64,000 bases of DNA, taken from positions 124,001-188,000 of the forward strand of contig NZ_JAHEPS010000001.1 in the NCBI RefSeq assembly GCF_018596335.1, read 5' to 3'. The notes beneath the pieces are model-generated. The model saw only the letters and a list, made by a program, of their open reading frames with translations. It did no database searches and had not been told where the DNA came from. Shown here piece by piece: positions 1 through 8,248 of this stretch; position 1 is the stretch's first letter; the number at the start of each line of letters is the position of its first letter. The position numbers were made by a program, and so were the translations under genes. The DNA is from Shewanella jiangmenensis. GTDB lineage: Bacteria > Pseudomonadota > Gammaproteobacteria > Enterobacterales > Shewanellaceae.

Positions 1-1
1 C

Positions 2-397
2 CGCCTTGAATTGCTGCAGGCGAGCCGCGACAGCGATGGCTGGTACTTCTGTTTACCCTACCTGCTTAGTGATAAACAGCAAAGCTTTGAAGGACATTGG
101 CAAAATTCGCCTGCTACACCTGATGAGGCAAAGCCCCTTCGCTGGCAACTGAGCCTCAGGTTTAATTTAACTGATGCAGAGCTGCTTGTTAAAGCACGGC
201 GCTACCCTGACCATCTGGCGCTGCAACTTATCAGCAGCAATGCCGCCATGACCGGCCGCATCGCTAATTTTGTGCCGGTGCTTAGCAAGCATTTGGCGGC
301 ATTGGGGTTTGAAAACCCTCAGATAAACGCCCTTACTGACCGGGTGCCGCCTTCGCTGCTGCCCAATGGCTTTGAGCCTTTGACTATTGAGGTTTAA
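2..397 (+). CDS. FliK-like C-terminal domain protein (5' end outside window)
   Basis: The frame is open from the first bases, so this is the C-terminal part of a longer gene; the in-frame TTG at 11 is probably not the start. The visible ~130 residues have the alternating strand pattern of the flagellar hook-length-control C-terminal domain: WQLSLRFNLTDAELLVKAR, then LALQLIS, then a helix VPVLSKHLAALGFENPQIN. It ends 2 bases before an FlhB C-terminal-like gene. In bacteria with this pair, a FliK-domain protein and a stand-alone FlhB-C protein often sit together. The true fliK lies at 20267-22195, so this would be a second, divergent FliK-domain protein. Assignment is from pattern and context; moderate certainty. 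Confidence 0.6.
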   Translation, partial: RLELLQASRDSDGWYFCLPYLLSDKQQSFEGHWQNSPATPDEAKPLRWQLSLRFNLTDAELLVKARRYPDHLALQLISSNAAMTGRIANFVPVLSKHLAALGFENPQINALTDRVPPSLLPNGFEPLTIEV

Positions 398-399
398 CC

Positions 400-702
400 A
401 TGAGTAACGAAAAACGTCTGGCGGTTGCCCTCAGTTACGATGGTAATGGCGCGCCCACAGTGACCGCCAAGGGAGAAGACTGGCTTGCCGAAGACATTAT
501 CGCCCTTGCCGAGCAGGCAGGCATCGTGATCCACCGCGATCCAGCACTGGCCCAATACCTCTCGACCCTCGACCTGAACGAGACCATACCGCGGGAGCTG
601 TATTTGCTTATCGCAGAGCTATTGTCTTTTGTGTATATGTTGGATGGTCGCTATCCGGAAGAATGGGCGCAGCTGCACCATAAAATCTCCACTTCTGCGT
701 AA
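400..702 (+). CDS. FlhB C-terminal-like protein (FhlB type)
   Basis: This 100-residue protein matches the cytoplasmic C-terminal domain of the export switch FlhB without its membrane part: AVALSYDGNGAPTVTAKG, then DIIALAEQAGIVIHRDPALAQYLSTLDLNETIP, then a helix ELYLLIAELLSFVYMLDGR. The NPxH self-cleavage motif found in true FlhB is absent, because the protein begins just after that point. It corresponds to the product expected from the cleaved FlhB-C fragment. Homologues can partly replace FlhB-C in some bacteria. It follows the FliK-domain gene by 2 bases, suggesting translational coupling. The full-length FlhB is encoded at 14620-15753 on the other strand. Confidence 0.8.
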   Translation: MSNEKRLAVALSYDGNGAPTVTAKGEDWLAEDIIALAEQAGIVIHRDPALAQYLSTLDLNETIPRELYLLIAELLSFVYMLDGRYPEEWAQLHHKISTSA

Positions 703-982
703 GGGATAACGGCAGGGAAACCGCAAAGGCCTAATCAATTGTCGCGCTGTGGAAAAATAAGCGCTGCAAAGACGCAGGCAGCGGGGTTGCAAGTCCTGCT
801 ATAACGCTTTACTGCAAAGTTTGGCAGTGGAGCGGGGAAATTCAGGAGGAAAGTGCCCGAGAAAAGTGCCGGAGAAATGTGCAGGTGAACAGAGCTTCGG
901 TCAGCAGTGCTTCGCTGGACCGTCTGATTGATAGTGCCGTCGCAACAACAGGACCACAGCCTCAAAAAACAAAAAGTGCGCC
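703..982. other. Intergenic region between convergent genes, with a 13-bp repeat
   Basis: I see no convincing gene here. Frames on both strands give basic, cysteine-rich translations without family resemblance. Around 846-884 there are three degenerate 13-bp direct units of the form GAGAAAAGTGCCG. The right end runs into the terminator of the minus-strand chemotaxis operon. Confidence 0.5.
846..884. repeat. Degenerate 13-bp tandem repeat, 3 units
   Basis: Units at 846-858, 859-871 and 872-884 share the core GAGRAAAGTGCC with a few changes. The array lies in an intergenic gap and encodes nothing recognisable. Confidence 0.55.
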
Positions 983-1015
983 CTAAAAACAACAAGCTGC
1001 CAGTGGCAGCTTGTT
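983..1015 (-). terminator. Rho-independent terminator after the DUF2802 gene
   Basis: A perfect 11-bp stem (991-1001 with 1005-1015, loop AGT) is followed on the minus strand by GTTTTTAGG. It lies about 20 bases past the stop of the minus-strand gene at 1038-1442 and ends the che operon. Confidence 0.85.
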
Positions 1016-1037
1016 TGCATTCAAACTACGAACCTTA

Positions 1038-1442
1038 TCAGCGCTTGGCGTGCAGTCTCAGCAGCAGCTCAGCTTCGGCCCGGGGCAGCTCACATTCGCG
1101 CATCAGCTCATCGATACCGGCACCGAGTGACACCATTTTCATCGCGCGGCTGTATAGCCTCGCCTGCGGCTCCTGCTCCAGGGTTTCATCGATACGTGCA
1201 TCTTGCTTGAGCAGCTTTTTCTCAAGCTCAAGGACACGCTTACCCACCCCAATAGTGCCACTTCTCAGCTCCTGCAGTTCACGCTTAAGGCTATCACGTT
1301 GTTTGTCCGACTCTTTTGCCAGCAGTGTCAGTGCTTCGACCTTACTTCTGAGATTACCGAGCTGCTTTTGCAGATAAAGCACCAAACCAAGGCAAGCAAC
1401 TATGTATACCAATGCAGCAATCAGCACCCAATTCTCAGCCAT
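1038..1442 (-). CDS. DUF2802 family membrane-anchored coiled-coil protein
   Basis: The 134-residue protein has one N-terminal membrane helix (about residues 5-24), a long coiled coil (about 28-95: LRSKVEALTLLAKESDKQRDSL onward), and a C-terminal helical segment that looks like a small helix-turn-helix (MVSLGAGIDELMRECELPRAEAELLLRLHAKR). This fits the DUF2802 family, which is regularly found next to cheW at the end of polar-flagellar chemotaxis operons. Its role is not known. A hairpin separates it from cheW, so it may be read mainly by read-through. The layout is membrane anchor, rod and small C-terminal domain. Confidence 0.75.
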   Translation of the reverse strand: MAENWVLIAALVYIVACLGLVLYLQKQLGNLRSKVEALTLLAKESDKQRDSLKRELQELRSGTIGVGKRVLELEKKLLKQDARIDETLEQEPQARLYSRAMKMVSLGAGIDELMRECELPRAEAELLLRLHAKR

Positions 1443-1485
1443 CTAACTGCTCAACTCCTTCAATAAGCCGGTTTCAGAAACGTCA

Positions 1486-1506
1486 AAGGCCGCAAGCTGC
1501 GGCCTT
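1486..1506 (-). terminator. Hairpin downstream of cheW (weak terminator)
   Basis: A perfect 9-bp stem AAGGCCGCA/TGCGGCCTT with loop AGC lies 14 bases after the cheW stop on the minus strand. The following minus-strand sequence has only short T runs, so partial termination or mRNA end protection is more likely than a full stop. Confidence 0.55.
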
Positions 1507-1520
1507 GGGCAGACAACAGA

Positions 1521-2015
1521 TCAGATATGTGCGAGTTCGGCCCACTCTTCGTCAGACAACAGCTTATCCAAATCCACCAGAATAAGCAGTTCATTGTCAC
1601 GGTTACTGACGCCCTGAATAAACTTGGCGCTTTCTTCAGTGCCCACGTTCGGCGCGTTATCAATTTCAGAGCGGCGCAGGTAAACCACTTCGGCCACACT
1701 GTCCACCAGAATACCAATCACCTGCTTTTCGGCTTCGATAATAACAATACGAGTTGAATCATCGACTTCTGCCGGCTGCAAGCCAAAACGCGAGCGGGTA
1801 TCAATCACAGTGACCACGTTACCGCGCAGGTTGATGATCCCCAACACATAGTGAGGCGCTCCCGGCACCGGCGCAATTTCGGTATAACGCAGCACTTCCT
1901 GTACCTGCATTACGTTAATGCCGTAGGTCTCGTTATCGAGCCTGAAGGTCACCCACTGTAATACTGCGTCATCCTTACCGGCCGCCACCGCTGCCACATT
2001 TCTTGAGTCTGCCAT
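1521..2015 (-). CDS. cheW: Chemotaxis coupling protein CheW
   Basis: This 164-residue protein is a single CheW domain: WVTFRLDNETYGINVMQVQEVLRYTEIAPVPGAPHYVLGIINLRGNVVTVIDTRSRFG, the classic GIINLRG motif, and a C-terminal ILVDLDKLL. CheW links the chemoreceptors to the kinase CheA in the polar array. It follows parP by 7 bases in the same operon as cheA, cheB, parC and parP. Length is typical for Shewanella and Vibrio CheW. The start ATG at 2015 is preceded by a plausible ribosome site (CTGAGGTAGAT). Confidence 0.95.
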   Translation of the reverse strand: MADSRNVAAVAAGKDDAVLQWVTFRLDNETYGINVMQVQEVLRYTEIAPVPGAPHYVLGIINLRGNVVTVIDTRSRFGLQPAEVDDSTRIVIIEAEKQVIGILVDSVAEVVYLRRSEIDNAPNVGTEESAKFIQGVSNRDNELLILVDLDKLLSDEEWAELAHI

Positions 2016-2022
2016 ATCTACC

Positions 2023-3333
2023 TCAGTTAATAGGATCCTGACAACCTAAACCCGCATCCAGCAACTGGATCAATGCCGTCACATTCAGGATGCCGCACAT
2101 CTGTTCTTTGACGACACCGGCAAGCCACGGACGCTTACCCGCCGACGTGCGCCAGTTGACCTCTGACTGTTTAATCCTGACCGCATTGACCAAAGATTCG
2201 CAGGCCAGGCCCCAGTTACTGTCTTCTAATAATACAAGATATTGATAATTTACGCTTTGCGCCAGTTTTTCGTCGTATTTTTCCGGCATGACCCAGGCGC
2301 AGGTGTCAACCAGGTTCAACTGCGCATCCCTGTGGGTCTGCACGCCCAAAAACCAGGATGGTCGCCCGAAAATATGGTTGATACGCTCAACTCTGACAAT
2401 GCCGCCCAGACTAACCAAAGGCACCGCCAACGTCAGCCCGGCTACTTTAAAGAATAGTACCTGAAATTCATCATCGAGCTGTTCTTGAAGATCTTTTGTA
2501 ATACTTGGCGGTGTCGCACCTGTCTGGGTTTGTGGCGCCGTGGATGAAAGGACCTCGGCGGCCGCTAAAGGTTTCAGGGCCTGCGCATTGCTGACTGCGG
2601 CAGCTACAGGGCTGATCTCAACAGGATTTGGTGCTGGAGCAGGAGCTGGCTTCACCGCAACCTTGGGTAATTCGGCAGCGACAGTACTGACAGCGACTTT
2701 GGGGGCCGCTACGGTTTGTGCCTCACGACTCACCTCAAAAACCGGCGCAAGCAGCTTTTCGAGCGCCGCCTTATCCAAAGGCTCAGCCGGTTTGGCTTGT
2801 GCCAGCGCCTCGAGCTGCAATCGCTGGGATGAGCGCTGCTGCTCGCGAAGGCGTTCAGGCTCACCGCTGTACGGGGACGCAGTCAAAGGCTCAGCTGGCT
2901 GGCTTGCCAGCGTCTCAGCGCTGTTGGGAGCTGAGAGTTCTGCGTTGGCGTCATAGCCCGCCTGAGGCTTGACTCCGCCCTTCTCCGATACGGACGCAGC
3001 ATGCATTGACGCTGGCGCTGCTGTGGTTACCTGTTGCTGAGCGGCTGTTTTACCCGGCACATCAATATGAGCGTGTTGGGTAATGCCGCGAATATGCACC
3101 TGAGGCGCGGCTTTAGGCTGTAACGGCTCGCTGCTATCTTCGTTTGGCTCGTTTTGTTCGCTATGCTTCCTTTGCTCGTTTTGCCCGGGCGCGGCTGAAG
3201 CATGTTTCACCGCTGAAGCCTGTTTCACCGGCGCCGTATATTGCGCCGGCTCGGTATCTTTCTCCGGCGAAGGGCTTTCGGTCAAAAGCAGCCGAAAGAA
3301 GTCGACGACTGTCTCATCAACTGACTTAGACAT
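2023..3333 (-). CDS. parP: ParP, CheW-domain tether for chemotaxis arrays
   Basis: The protein has a long proline/alanine/glutamine-rich, probably disordered N-terminal half and a C-terminal CheW-like domain from about residue 280 (FQVLFFKVAGLTLAVPLVSLGGIVRV, then LVLLEDSNWGLACESLVNAVRI). This is the ParP layout of Vibrio: the C-terminal domain enters the CheA/CheW array and the N-terminal part meets ParC. It overlaps parC by 8 bases, fitting ATGTCTAA coupling. I chose ATG 3333 because GGGGAG lies 7 bases before it; an upstream in-frame start exists at 3339. The order parC-parP-cheW after cheA-cheB matches the known polar localisation cluster. Confidence 0.85.
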   Translation of the reverse strand: MSKSVDETVVDFFRLLLTESPSPEKDTEPAQYTAPVKQASAVKHASAAPGQNEQRKHSEQNEPNEDSSEPLQPKAAPQVHIRGITQHAHIDVPGKTAAQQQVTTAAPASMHAASVSEKGGVKPQAGYDANAELSAPNSAETLASQPAEPLTASPYSGEPERLREQQRSSQRLQLEALAQAKPAEPLDKAALEKLLAPVFEVSREAQTVAAPKVAVSTVAAELPKVAVKPAPAPAPNPVEISPVAAAVSNAQALKPLAAAEVLSSTAPQTQTGATPPSITKDLQEQLDDEFQVLFFKVAGLTLAVPLVSLGGIVRVERINHIFGRPSWFLGVQTHRDAQLNLVDTCAWVMPEKYDEKLAQSVNYQYLVLLEDSNWGLACESLVNAVRIKQSEVNWRTSAGKRPWLAGVVKEQMCGILNVTALIQLLDAGLGCQDPIN

Positions 3334-4108
3334 GGTCAAACTCCCCGGCCATCAAATAGGCAAGCAAACGCTCGTACGCCATTATCCCACGACTACCGGC
3401 GGCATAATGTGACGCTGGCAAATGCGCCAGGCTCGCGTCCCTGAACTTGGTATCAACCGGGATCACATCCGGCCACAGCGCATCGGCATATACTCTCGCC
3501 AGTTCATCAAGCGCTGCCGGCGACGCCTTGGTGCGCCTGTCATACATGGTCGGCACCACGGTATAGCTGTAGCGGGTATTTTTGGAGCGCCCCATCAATT
3601 GCATGGTTTTAATCATGCGATCCAGACCCTTAATGGCAAGAAACTCGGTCTGCACCGGGATTACTATATGCTGACTGGCCGCCAGCGCATTAACCATCAA
3701 CACGCCAAGTACCGGCGGGCAATCGATTAAGGCCACATCATAGTCCTGCTCCATGAGTTTAAGCAGGTTTCGCAGCACCAATCCCATACCTTCCTGATGC
3801 CCAAGGGCGCGGTCGAGGGTGGCAAGGGCCATGGTCGCGGGAATAAGGTCGAGGTTTTCCACCAGCGTCGGCACGGTATGCTGGCGAATAAGGTCTGCAG
3901 TCAACGACTTGTGAGCCACAAACACATCGTAGAGAGAGCCGGGGACTTCTTCTGAATCTATTCCAAGGTAATAGCCCAGGGAGGCATGGGGATCCGTATC
4001 CACCATCAACACCCGCTTGCCCTGCTTGGCCAGCAGGCCGGCAAGACTGGCAACCGTGGTCGTTTTGCCTACGCCACCTTTTTGATTTGCAATGGTCCAG
4101 ACTTTCAC
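3326..4108 (-). CDS. parC: ParC, ParA-type ATPase for polar chemotaxis arrays
   Basis: This 260-residue protein has the deviant Walker A of ParA/MinD ATPases (ANQKGGVGKTTTVASLAG), a second Walker region VLMVDTDPHASLGYYLG, and YDVALIDCPPVLGVLM. Chromosomal ParA sits with parB near the origin; here the neighbours are cheB and a CheW-domain protein, which marks the ParC family. ParC marks the flagellated pole and recruits ParP and CheA so that daughter cells inherit an array. Length matches ParC. It is followed by parP with an 8-base overlap. Confidence 0.88.
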   Translation of the reverse strand: MKVWTIANQKGGVGKTTTVASLAGLLAKQGKRVLMVDTDPHASLGYYLGIDSEEVPGSLYDVFVAHKSLTADLIRQHTVPTLVENLDLIPATMALATLDRALGHQEGMGLVLRNLLKLMEQDYDVALIDCPPVLGVLMVNALAASQHIVIPVQTEFLAIKGLDRMIKTMQLMGRSKNTRYSYTVVPTMYDRRTKASPAALDELARVYADALWPDVIPVDTKFRDASLAHLPASHYAAGSRGIMAYERLLAYLMAGEFDHV

Positions 4109-4176
4109 GGGTTTGGCTCCAGATAACGCACTATTCTAATTATACTTTTTACTGGATCAGCACTTTGGGGCACGGA

Positions 4177-4737
4177 TCACTTCTTTTCGGCAGCAGTCGG
4201 CTTTGACTCATCACGGGTCGTCACGCGGATCCCGCCATGGGGCAGCGCTATCACCTTAACACCGTTGCCGCTTTCTGACACCACCACAGGCTGCAGCGCA
4301 TCGGGGAGCGTTTGCGCGGCTGCAGGGTCTGCCGGGGCGGGGTTTTCAGCCGCAGGTTCCGGTAAAGGTTTGGCATCGGTGCGCCCGGCCTGTGGGGGAT
4401 CGCTTTGCATCGTCTTAGTACCAGCCTCAGCGGGTATTTGCTCGCTTACGGCGGACTCGCTTGCTGCGGACGTGGAACTGTTAGGCTTGGTCGCGCGTTC
4501 AATCAGCTGCCCGGTTTGCTCCGGATGGCTTTCAAGCCAATTGGCCAGAGCTTCAGCCTGCCCTTCAGGCACCATCAGCAGCACCTGGTTTTCAGCAAGG
4601 CGGGTATTTTCCGCCTTAAGCGCCGAATATTGGCTTCGCAAATCAAGATAGAGCACCACCACGACCACTAAAGCTACCACCAGCAGAAACATCACCAGCC
4701 CCCAAAGAGGCTGGTTAACTGACCGCCTGCTAGCCAC
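4177..4737 (-). CDS. Hypothetical single-pass membrane protein between cheB and parC
   Basis: The 186-residue protein starts with a basic stretch and one membrane helix (about residues 12-30: [20 protein letters not shown]). A short coiled coil follows ([22 protein letters not shown]), then a small segment about [27 protein letters not shown] and a long low-complexity Pro/Ala/Thr tail, ending with [21 protein letters not shown] recognise no named family. It overlaps the cheB stop by 8 bases and lies directly upstream of parC, so it belongs to the chemotaxis operon and could be a polar membrane partner of the ParC/ParP system. That role is an inference. Confidence 0.7.
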   Translation of the reverse strand: MASRRSVNQPLWGLVMFLLVVALVVVVVLYLDLRSQYSALKAENTRLAENQVLLMVPEGQAEALANWLESHPEQTGQLIERATKPNSSTSAASESAVSEQIPAEAGTKTMQSDPPQAGRTDAKPLPEPAAENPAPADPAAAQTLPDALQPVVVSESGNGVKVIALPHGGIRVTTRDESKPTAAEKK

Positions 4738-5836
4738 GGCCAGACTCTTTCAGAATCGAGTCAGCCATGTTGTCGAGCGAAATCGACTGGGTAGAGATGC
4801 CCGCTGCCGTTACCGCCTGCGGCATGCCATAAACCACACAACTGGCTTCGTCCTGCGCCCAAATAGTGGCGCCAACGTTTTTAAGCATTCGGGCGCCTTC
4901 ACGGCCATCAGCCCCCATGCCGGTCAGCACGACGGCAAGTACATCGCCGCCATAGGCCTTAGAGGCTGAAGCAAAGGTGATATCCACGCAGGGCTTGTAA
5001 TTCATGTCGACACTGCCGGCAACTATCTTAATGCGACCCGTGGCACCCGCGCGCTCAATCATCATCTGCATGCCGCCGGGCGCAAGGTAGGCACAGCCCG
5101 GCTGCAGCACATCACCGTTTACCGCTTCTTTCACCGAAATTTTGCAAAGGCCGTTAAGGCGCTGGGCAAAGGCCGGAGTAAAAGCCGCCGGCATATGCTG
5201 GATAAGCAAAATCGGTAACGGATAATTGGCAGGAAACTGCGTGAGCACTTTTTGCAGCGCTACCGGCCCGCCAGTGGAAGTACCGATAGCAAGCAACTTA
5301 TAGCTTTTGCCACTTGGTCTGATTGCTGCGGCAGGAGCTGCTGGGCGGGAAACCGCCGCCGGCGGCCTTGAGCCGACAGCTGGGCGACTGACAGGTTCGG
5401 GCACCGACGTTCTTGGCGGGGCAATTGGACGAAATACACGTCTTTTACCGAGCGCCTTCACCCGTTGCTGCAACAATTTGGTCGCTTCTTCCTTGTTGGT
5501 GGCTATGTCTTCAAAGCGTTTGGGTAAAAAGTCCAGCGCGCCGGCATCCAGCGCATCCAGCGTCGCTTTGGCACCATCATGGGTAAGGGATGAAAACATC
5601 AGAATAGGCGTTGGGATCTTGGCCATGATTTCGCGCACAGCCGTGATCCCGTCCATTACCGGCATTTCGATGTCCATGGTAATGACGTTAGGCTTAAATT
5701 CCTGCGCCATTCTGATGGCTTCCATGCCGTTGGCTGCCGTTGCAACCACTTCCAGCTCCGGGTCCTGATCCATAATTTCGGAAACCCGTCGACGGAAAAA
5801 GCTTGAGTCGTCAACGACCAATATTTTTATTGTCAT
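4730..5836 (-). CDS. cheB: Chemotaxis methylesterase/deamidase CheB
   Basis: The 368-residue protein has an N-terminal receiver domain ([18 protein letters not shown]; phosphorylated Asp in [14 protein letters not shown]) and a C-terminal methylesterase domain from about residue 178 ([18 protein letters not shown] with the catalytic Ser, HMPAAFT with the catalytic His, [14 protein letters not shown] with the catalytic Asp). A proline/alanine-rich linker joins them. CheB removes methyl groups from receptors and is activated by CheA. It lies 30 bases after cheA. The antagonist CheR is encoded far away at 48326. Confidence 0.97.
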   Translation of the reverse strand: MTIKILVVDDSSFFRRRVSEIMDQDPELEVVATAANGMEAIRMAQEFKPNVITMDIEMPVMDGITAVREIMAKIPTPILMFSSLTHDGAKATLDALDAGALDFLPKRFEDIATNKEEATKLLQQRVKALGKRRVFRPIAPPRTSVPEPVSRPAVGSRPPAAVSRPAAPAAAIRPSGKSYKLLAIGTSTGGPVALQKVLTQFPANYPLPILLIQHMPAAFTPAFAQRLNGLCKISVKEAVNGDVLQPGCAYLAPGGMQMMIERAGATGRIKIVAGSVDMNYKPCVDITFASASKAYGGDVLAVVLTGMGADGREGARMLKNVGATIWAQDEASCVVYGMPQAVTAAGISTQSISLDNMADSILKESGRG

Positions 5837-5866
5837 TTACTGTCCTGCCAAATGCGATAACCGCGC

Positions 5867-8233
5867 TTACTTCCGTTTGGCATAATGCTTAAGCAAACCT
5901 GGCACGTCGAGGATCAGCGCAATCCCGCCATCGGAGGTAATAGTGGCGCCCGCCATACCCGGCGTGCCATGCAGCAGTGCACCGAGTGGTTTGATAACCA
6001 CTTCTTCCTGACCAATCAAGGCATCCACCACAAAGCCAATCTGCATGGTGCCGAGTTGTACTATCACCACATGGCCATGTTTCTTGTCGCCGTGCTTGAA
6101 TTTAACTTTGTTGCGGCTAAGCCAATTTTCCAGATAAAACAGCGGCACCGCCTTGTCACGCACGATAACCGTCAGCTGACCGTCAACTATGTTGGTCTTG
6201 GTCAGATCGAGGTGGAAAATCTCACTCACACTGGAAAGCGGTAAGGCAAACACTTGCTTGGCCACTTCTACCATCAGGGTTGGCATGATAGCGAGGGTCA
6301 GCGGCACCTTGATTTCAAGGATAGTGCCCTTACCCTTAGCTGAGTCGATATGCACTGTACCGTTAAGCTGAGTAATGCGGGTTTTAACCACATCCATGCC
6401 CACGCCGCGGCCTGAAATATCGGAAATTTCGGTTTTGGTGGAGAAGCCCGGCGCAAAAATCAGATTGTATGCTTCGAGATCTGACATTCTGGCGGCGGCG
6501 TCTTCATCCAGCACACCTCGCTTAATGGCGATGGACTTGAGCTTTTCAGGATCCATACCTGCGCCATCGTCTTCTATTTTAAGAAGAATATGGTCGCCTT
6601 CCTGACTTGCCGACAGCGTAATGGTGCCGGAAGCTGGTTTGCCTGCAGCCTGCCGGTCGGCGGGCATTTCGATACCATGATCCACCGAGTTTCGCACCAG
6701 GTGCACCAGAGGATCGGCAAGAGCCTCAACCAGGTTTTTATCAAGGTCGGTCTCTTCACCCACCAAAATCAGGTCGATTTCTTTATTAAGGCTGCGCGCC
6801 AAGTCGCGCACTACCCGAGGGAAGCGGCCAAACACCTTTTTGATAGGCTGCATGCGGGTTTTCATCACCGCGCCCTGCAGATCGGCAGTCACCAAATCAA
6901 GGTTTGCCAACGCCTTTGACATTTCTTCGTCTTCACGGGTCACGCCAAGGCTCACCAGGCGATTACGCACCAACACAAGCTCACCGACCATGTTCATGAT
7001 CTGGTCGAGCCGCGCGGTATCGACCCGCACAGTGGTTTCACCCTGCGGCACGGCAGCTGCAGCAGGAGCCGGCGCTTTGGCTGCCACGGCAGCCGGTTTG
7101 TCGGCATTTGCCGACTCGCTGATTGCGGATTTAGGCGTAGCCGCTCTGGGGGCTGGCGCACTGGCAGCAGGCGCAGCGGCTTTTGGTGACGGCGCTGATG
7201 GGGTGGCAGGTGCTGCCTTGGCCGGTGCTGCGTTTGATGATGCTGCGTTTGATGGTGCCGCGCCGCCAGTTGCCTTTATGCCGGGGCCTGTGCCCTTGCC
7301 GTGAAGCTCATCGAGCAGTTTTTCAAATTCATCATCGGTGATTTCGTCAGTATCGACCGTATCGGCAGCACTGACTTCAACCTTGGCAGGGGTCTTTTCA
7401 TCGGCTTTTTCCGCTTTGAATTTGCCAGAGCCGTGCAGCTCATCGAGCAGCGCTTCAAATTCATCGTCGGTAATTTCATCACCGGCAGGCGCAGCAGGTG
7501 CTGGCGCTTTTACTGGCGCTGCCGATGTGACCGAGGCTCCGGCAGACGCTGCTTTGCCCGGTGCCTTACCCGAGCCGTGCAATGCATCGAGCAGCGCTTC
7601 AAACTCGGCCTCGTTGATATCGTCTATTCCGGCATCGGTGCTGACAACATCTTCAAACAGGCCATCATCATTGAGGATAGCTGCAGGCTGCGGCGCGCTC
7701 GGCGCCGGTGAATCAAACAGGTCGACGCCGGGAATATCAGATTCAACAAACACGTCAGCTACTGGCGTTTCTTCTACATAAACAGGCTCGTCTTCTGCGT
7801 AGACGGGCTCATCCTGCGCTGCGCCACCTTCGGTCGGCAGCGGCGCGCCAGAGGCAAGCAGCTTGAGCTTGCCGAGCAAATCGGCCGATGCCGGCTCTTG
7901 CTCCTGACCTGCCTGGGTTTGGGCAAACATGGTGTTGATGGCATCCACGGCTTGCAGGATGATATCCATCAATTCAGCGCTGACGTGCCGTTTGCCAGTT
8001 CTGAGTAAATCGAAGGTATTTTCTGACTCGTGGCACACATCCACCATGGGCGCCAGACCTAAAAAGCCTGCCCCACCTTTGACGGTGTGAAAACCACGGA
8101 AAATGGCGTTAAGCAGATCGGTGTCTTCCGGATTGTTTTCCAGCGCAACCAATTGCTCTTGCAGCAGTTCAAGGATCTCTCCGGCTTCTATTAAAAAGTC
8201 CTGCAGGATCTCTTCATCAACATCAAATGCCAT
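5867..8233 (-). CDS. cheA: Chemotaxis histidine kinase CheA with a triple-repeat linker
   Basis: The 788-residue kinase has an N-terminal Hpt domain (phosphorylated His about residue 49 in FRGFHTVKGGAGFLGL) and a long acidic and Ala/Pro-rich linker. A dimerisation domain follows from about 402 (VDTARLDQIMNMVGELVLVRNRL), then the ATPase domain (RNSVDHGIEM, DDGAGM, ISGRGVGMD) and a C-terminal CheW-like domain. I see no clear P2 domain. The linker instead holds three copies of a motif like DDEFEALLDELHGSGK (about residues 209-222, 254-270 and 298-314). In Vibrio a CheA linker region (LID) binds ParP; these repeats are a candidate for that. The operon order is fliA-cheY-cheZ-cheA-cheB. Confidence 0.97.
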   Translation of the reverse strand: MAFDVDEEILQDFLIEAGEILELLQEQLVALENNPEDTDLLNAIFRGFHTVKGGAGFLGLAPMVDVCHESENTFDLLRTGKRHVSAELMDIILQAVDAINTMFAQTQAGQEQEPASADLLGKLKLLASGAPLPTEGGAAQDEPVYAEDEPVYVEETPVADVFVESDIPGVDLFDSPAPSAPQPAAILNDDGLFEDVVSTDAGIDDINEAEFEALLDALHGSGKAPGKAASAGASVTSAAPVKAPAPAAPAGDEITDDEFEALLDELHGSGKFKAEKADEKTPAKVEVSAADTVDTDEITDDEFEKLLDELHGKGTGPGIKATGGAAPSNAASSNAAPAKAAPATPSAPSPKAAAPAASAPAPRAATPKSAISESANADKPAAVAAKAPAPAAAAVPQGETTVRVDTARLDQIMNMVGELVLVRNRLVSLGVTREDEEMSKALANLDLVTADLQGAVMKTRMQPIKKVFGRFPRVVRDLARSLNKEIDLILVGEETDLDKNLVEALADPLVHLVRNSVDHGIEMPADRQAAGKPASGTITLSASQEGDHILLKIEDDGAGMDPEKLKSIAIKRGVLDEDAAARMSDLEAYNLIFAPGFSTKTEISDISGRGVGMDVVKTRITQLNGTVHIDSAKGKGTILEIKVPLTLAIMPTLMVEVAKQVFALPLSSVSEIFHLDLTKTNIVDGQLTVIVRDKAVPLFYLENWLSRNKVKFKHGDKKHGHVVIVQLGTMQIGFVVDALIGQEEVVIKPLGALLHGTPGMAGATITSDGGIALILDVPGLLKHYAKRK
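7292..7609 (-). repeat. Three repeated motifs in the CheA linker
   Basis: The encoded copies INEAEFEALLDALHGSGK, ITDDEFEALLDELHGSGK and ITDDEFEKLLDELHGKG are spaced about 45 residues apart within Ala/Pro-rich sequence. The motif is far better conserved than the spacers. This implies selection for a multivalent binding peptide. Confidence 0.8.
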
Positions 8234-8248
8234 TAAATCGACTCCTTA

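Noticed and set aside
735..1377. Overlapping frames on both strands near 0.7-1.4 kb
   Set aside because: One is antisense to the DUF2802 gene and crosses its terminator; the other is Cys/Ser-rich with no ribosome site or resemblance.
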